Shown here: positions 60,110 through 64,000 of the stretch, in pieces
Position numbering within the stretch: the first letter of the stretch is position 1
Layout of the letters: each line of letters begins with the position of its first letter
Source of the DNA: Oenanthe sinensis
Taxonomy: Eukaryota; Streptophyta; Magnoliopsida; Apiales; Apiaceae
Direction: 5' to 3'
NCBI GenBank assembly: GCA_028671895.1
Contig: CM053794.1
Location: forward strand, 40,130,501 to 40,194,500
Length of the DNA stretch: 64,000 nucleotides
Notes under the pieces: generated by a model
Seen by the model: the letters and a program-made list of their open reading frames with translations, nothing else
What the model was told of the DNA's origin: nothing
The model's database searches: none
Program-made: the position numbers and the translations under genes

Positions 60110-62655
60110 TCTTATATGTCACTTCAATCAAGCAGTTTACAGTTTACGAGTTCTCTTTAAACATGATTTCCTACAAAATAAAGATACATCAACTCAAAAT
60201 GACAAAACGTGGGAAGAAGAGAATAACTTTCTATAGTCATTCAAAATATACACAAGAACTTAGTACATGTATGTATTGAAAATAATTGTGGTGGAGCAAA
60301 TATATGGAGTTTGTACAAGAATGAAAAGACTTCCACCATTACTATAAATATATTGGTGCTCGCCTGCCACTTCCCACTTCCTAGTATATAAATTGTCTCC
60401 ATTTTCAACGTGTGTAGATCGTCCAGTATCCAGTATTATAAGACATCCCATGTATTATCAATATTTTAAGTTTTCGCTACTGAACTTCTAAAATCCCACG
60501 TTTATAGTAACAACCTTGATGCAATTATTTGTTCTAACTGGCATAATCAAAGAGAGTAGTGGTAAATAAATTTATTCCAACGCTTCAATATTTATAAATG
60601 TAATTATGTCAAAGTACAGTTAAACCTTTGAAATGAAGTAAACTCTTTGAAACATATGTAATATCTTGACATAAAACAAGGATTGTATATCTAATTTATA
60701 GGGGAGTGATATGAGCCTATAGCCCTATAGGCCTATATAGTAATCAAGTGGAAATATTAGGTGGTTTGCATTGCCTCCTACATTGCATGTAATGGGACTC
60801 CACTTTGTAGATCAAAGCAGGAAGGAACCACAGGCTTTGCTATGAGTTGAGACTACTAGGACATAAAATGGGTACCTGTGCTCAGTTTTTAACTTTTGCC
60901 CCACACAACACTAAACTAAATGCAAGGGAGATAAACAAGGCCTGACTTTCTCTACAACAAACATATCGAGCTACATTATTTGGGTCAAACACAACACCCG
61001 GAATCAGAAATTAATAACCACGTCCAGATTGCTTGACCTGCAACTACTTCTAAGTTCTAACTACAAGTAGGCCTCTCTAATTAAATAGATTATGCACATG
61101 CTGAAAACATATTTGGACCCTAAATTTAGACTTCTAAATCCTACAAAGTTTTAACTTTAGACCTAAATAGAAAATTCCTAGATGACGACAGAATTACCCA
61201 AACTTTTAGAGGACTGGTATCATTGTCTAATACAAATATTAAGTAAATATTAGCAAGATTATAGAATGCTACAACATACATACTCTGGGTCCTTTATATG
61301 AAGATTTAGTCCATTTTTGTTTGTACCAGAGTGATATTCACTACTATAATATCCCTGTTCATTCGCTGTAAGATCCACATAAGAGACAATCCCTTTTAAG
61401 AATGAGACATTTGAAAGAAGCAATAATAAGAACATTAAATCCGAAAACGATCTATTAAATTCGAGAATGATATAAGATCTAACCAAATACCAACTCCCAT
61501 GATATAGATTCAGTCTTAGATTATCATACCAATTAAACTGATAGCAATCTTTCAATTATTTTGACAAGTCTCTAAACCTTAACTAAGATCGCTTCCCAAC
61601 AAAAGAGTCTCTACCAATTCTCCACAAGTCAGAAACCAGAGCAGCTTAATCAAAAAGGCCAACGATCATATCCTGCACAAAATTGAAATTAAGTTAGATA
61701 CATAAGCATCTTCTTTTCTCTGTGCATGCATCAGGAATGCAAAAATATCCTGATTGCATTCGATGCAAATTTAAGCTTGACAATTAGACTCTTGAAAGTC
61801 CTTTATTTTTATCCCCGTTCCTCATCACCATGGCATGCATCAGAAGAGTAAAATAAACAGGAAAATCAAACATGTACGTGTGGTTTGGCCCCTTTACAGA
61901 TCACAATCAATGCATTAAAATATTACTAGTCCGCTAAAAAAATTCGACTGAAACAATAGAAAAATCACATACTCATAAACATGTAAGAGTAATAATCAAC
62001 ACTAAACACAGATGTCGAAAAATAAAATAAATTACAAAAATAGGTAAAAATAAAAACGAAGCAGAGCCCCTGATCAACTATAATAAAGATATATAAAAAG
62101 AAAAGGAGAAAGTAAGTACCAGTAATAAGCAGCTACAACCTTCATTATGCGATCCTGTCCTCTTTATTTATATTATATGCACTTGGGATTTCGGGTATTG
62201 TTACTTCGGTGCATGACATTGAGATTAATTAGTAATTAATTTTGGTTGTTAAGGGATCAACTAACATACGCATTTAAATTGCATGAAATTGAGTTGGTGG
62301 TCCCTTATATATTTGTGAGGCAAGAGCTGCATTGTATTATTAAGTACTCCTGTAAAACCGTCTAGGCCTCATTCTATTTTATGCCCAACTACTGTGGTGC
62401 TTTAAATATTTTTACAAATTGAATCTAAATATAATTAGGACTAGAAACGGAATCAAAATTTGTTAATTTATATTTATAAATTTTGTAATGCATTACATAT
62501 TTATATAAATTGTGCCTGGGAATTTTCATTGGCCACATGTTCGAAATTAAAATTTGTTACTGATTTTAAAAAAAATGTACATATCAAAAAAAATATGGTT
62601 GTTATACATATTTGGTATAGAAACCATGGGTAAAATAAGAGGTTACAAATCTATA
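60110..62655. other. No protein gene seen; possible transcribed region
   Basis: The sequence is less AT-rich than the flanking transposons. On the minus strand a TATA-like TATAAATAAAG lies about 20-30 bases before a good ATG (62,145) that opens MKVVAAYY, and a strong acceptor (TTTTGTGCAG) occurs at 61,675. No continuing reading frame was found. The 98-codon frame at 61,259-61,555 has no recognisable feature. Confidence 0.35.
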
Positions 62656-63840
62656 TCTATACTATTTATATTATACTATTATAAGCAAAAAGGGGTTTAT
62701 TGTTGGTTTGGTTATTGGTACCACTTTTCAAAAAATGGTAAACACTTTATAAAAATATATAATTTGTTTTATTTATAACATAATATTGGTTATAATAATA
62801 TAATATAGTAGTACAGATCTAATACAATTATAACCAGTGCAGATGACTTATATATCTCAATCTCAATAATACTCAAACTCTTTAAACTCTATTAAAATTA
62901 TAAATTATTATTTCTTTTAAAATAATTTATTTTATTTATAATATAATATTGGTTATAATAATAAAATATAGATAATATAGTAGTAAGTAGTATAAATCTA
63001 ATACAATTGTAACCAATACAGTTGACTTAAATATCTCAATCTTAATACTACTCAAATTCTTTAAACTCTATTAAAATTATAAATTATTATTTCTTTTAAA
63101 ATAATTTATTTTATTTATAATATAATATTAGTTATAATAATATAATATAGATAACATAATAGTAAGTAGTACACATCTAATACAATGGTAACCAATACAG
63201 TTGATTTATATATCTCAATCTCAATACTACTCAAACTCTTTAAACTCTATTAAAATTATATATTTTTTTAAATCCTATTAAAATTTCAAAAAAATAAATA
63301 TATATAATCTATATTTTGATTATCCTTCATTTTTGTTTCACCTAAAATTAAATCTTAATATTATATTATATCTAAATAATAACATAAAATTTATACTTAA
63401 ATTAAAATTTATACTTTTTATTTAATGTAGTTGTATTAAATACAATCTAACGCTCAAACTCTTTAATTCATTTAAAATATCAATCAATTAAATAAATCTC
63501 ATGAATATAATAATAATAATATTTTTTATCTATATTAAATTTTATTAAAATTATATACTAAATATAATATAAATATCTCGATTAATCGCTCCCAAATTAT
63601 TCAATTCATTTAAAATTATCACTCATAATCAAATCTAACAAATATTATAATATTATTATTACTTTATCTATTTTAATTTTTCAGATAACAACTAATTAGT
63701 TGCATCTCAAGAATGATATAATATTATTATTCTTCTATCTATAATATAAATATCTTAATTTAATCACCGCTCAAATTATTCAATTTATTTTAAATATATT
63801 AAAAAAATTAAAGAAATCCGTGCATCGTACGGGTTAAAAA
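62656..63840 (+). mobile_element. Helitron-like non-autonomous element
   Basis: The left end TCTATACTATTTATATTATA is like the 5' TC ends of many plant Helitrons, and the right end has a hairpin CCGTGCATCGTACGG (63,818-63,832), close to the CCGTGC...GCACGG 3' hairpins of such elements. The final CTRR is not preserved. The interior has no helicase gene and contains the tandem repeats listed below. Confidence 0.5.
62766..63265. repeat. Three tandem units of about 165-180 bp
   Basis: Each unit runs from TTTATTTATAATATAATATT through a TACAATTGTAACCAATACAG-like core and CTCAAACTCTTTAAACTCTA to AAAATAATTTATTTT. Anchor positions near 62,780, 62,943 and 63,122 give the period. They lie inside the Helitron-like element. 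Confidence 0.85.
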
Positions 63841-64000
63841 ATATAATAATATTATATTATTAATAAGATATAATCAATTAATTGTTATTTTAAATGAATT
63901 AAAGAGTTTGAGTAGTGGAGAAACTGAATTCTGTAAATAAGAGATAGTTGAGTCTCGACATATCACGTAATATATTTGTATTAATTATTTTTCTAAAATA
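63266..64000. other. AT-rich, no gene
   Basis: Right part of the Helitron-like element and its flank. Motifs such as CAAATTATTCAATTCATTTAAA recur as decayed partial copies of the tandem unit. Confidence 0.5.

Noticed and set aside
1..64000. Intact tRNA, rRNA or known microRNA genes; CRISPR arrays
   Set aside because: I looked for A/B boxes with cloverleaf potential and for conserved microRNA cores by eye and found only SINE-like box pairs. CRISPR is not expected in a plant nuclear sequence and no spaced repeats fit.

Overview
The window looks like nuclear DNA from a flowering plant, most likely a eudicot. It is AT-rich, has spliced genes with GT-AG introns, plant-only gene families (LITTLE ZIPPER, IQM, CYP94), and long gene-poor stretches of decayed transposons. 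I cannot fix the species from sequence alone.

Five protein genes are well supported: a LITTLE ZIPPER (ZPR3/4-type) microprotein at 7,908-8,138 (-); an intronless A20/AN1 stress-associated zinc-finger protein at 14,604-15,083 (-); an intronless CYP94C-type cytochrome P450 at 34,874-36,385 (+), the family that oxidises jasmonoyl-isoleucine; a 15-exon WD40/AT-hook protein at 40,697-53,322 (+) that I identify as the plant counterpart of TFIIIC subunit GTF3C2; and a 9-exon IQM-type calmodulin-binding protein at 54,626-57,485 (-). The last two converge tail to tail across about 1.3 kb. I assembled the exons of both by eye; each set gives one uninterrupted frame (951 and 505 codons). A broken gene remnant lies at about 39,277-40,015.

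The rest is mobile-element territory: 1-7.9 kb (MITEs, possible SINE), 8.6-14.6 kb (tandem repeats, one orphan promoter-like site), 15.1-20.5 kb (decayed AT-rich repeats), 20,490-24,641 (a 4.15-kb solo-LTR-like element with a 5-bp target duplication), 24.6-27.2 kb (hAT-like MITE and tandem repeat), 27,190-29,355 (5' LTR, primer site and broken gag of a copia element), 29.4-34.7 kb (small foldback and hAT-type elements), 36.4-39.2 kb (no gene), 57.6-62.6 kb (Stowaway and Tourist MITEs) and 62.6-63.84 kb (Helitron-like element with internal tandem repeats).

The genes are unlinked housekeeping or hormone/stress/development functions, not a cluster. The most unusual structures are three nested transposons inside intron 10 of the TFIIIC-subunit gene, a Pol III-type SINE inside an intron of that same gene, and an array of a 10-bp motif in the U3 of the copia LTR.
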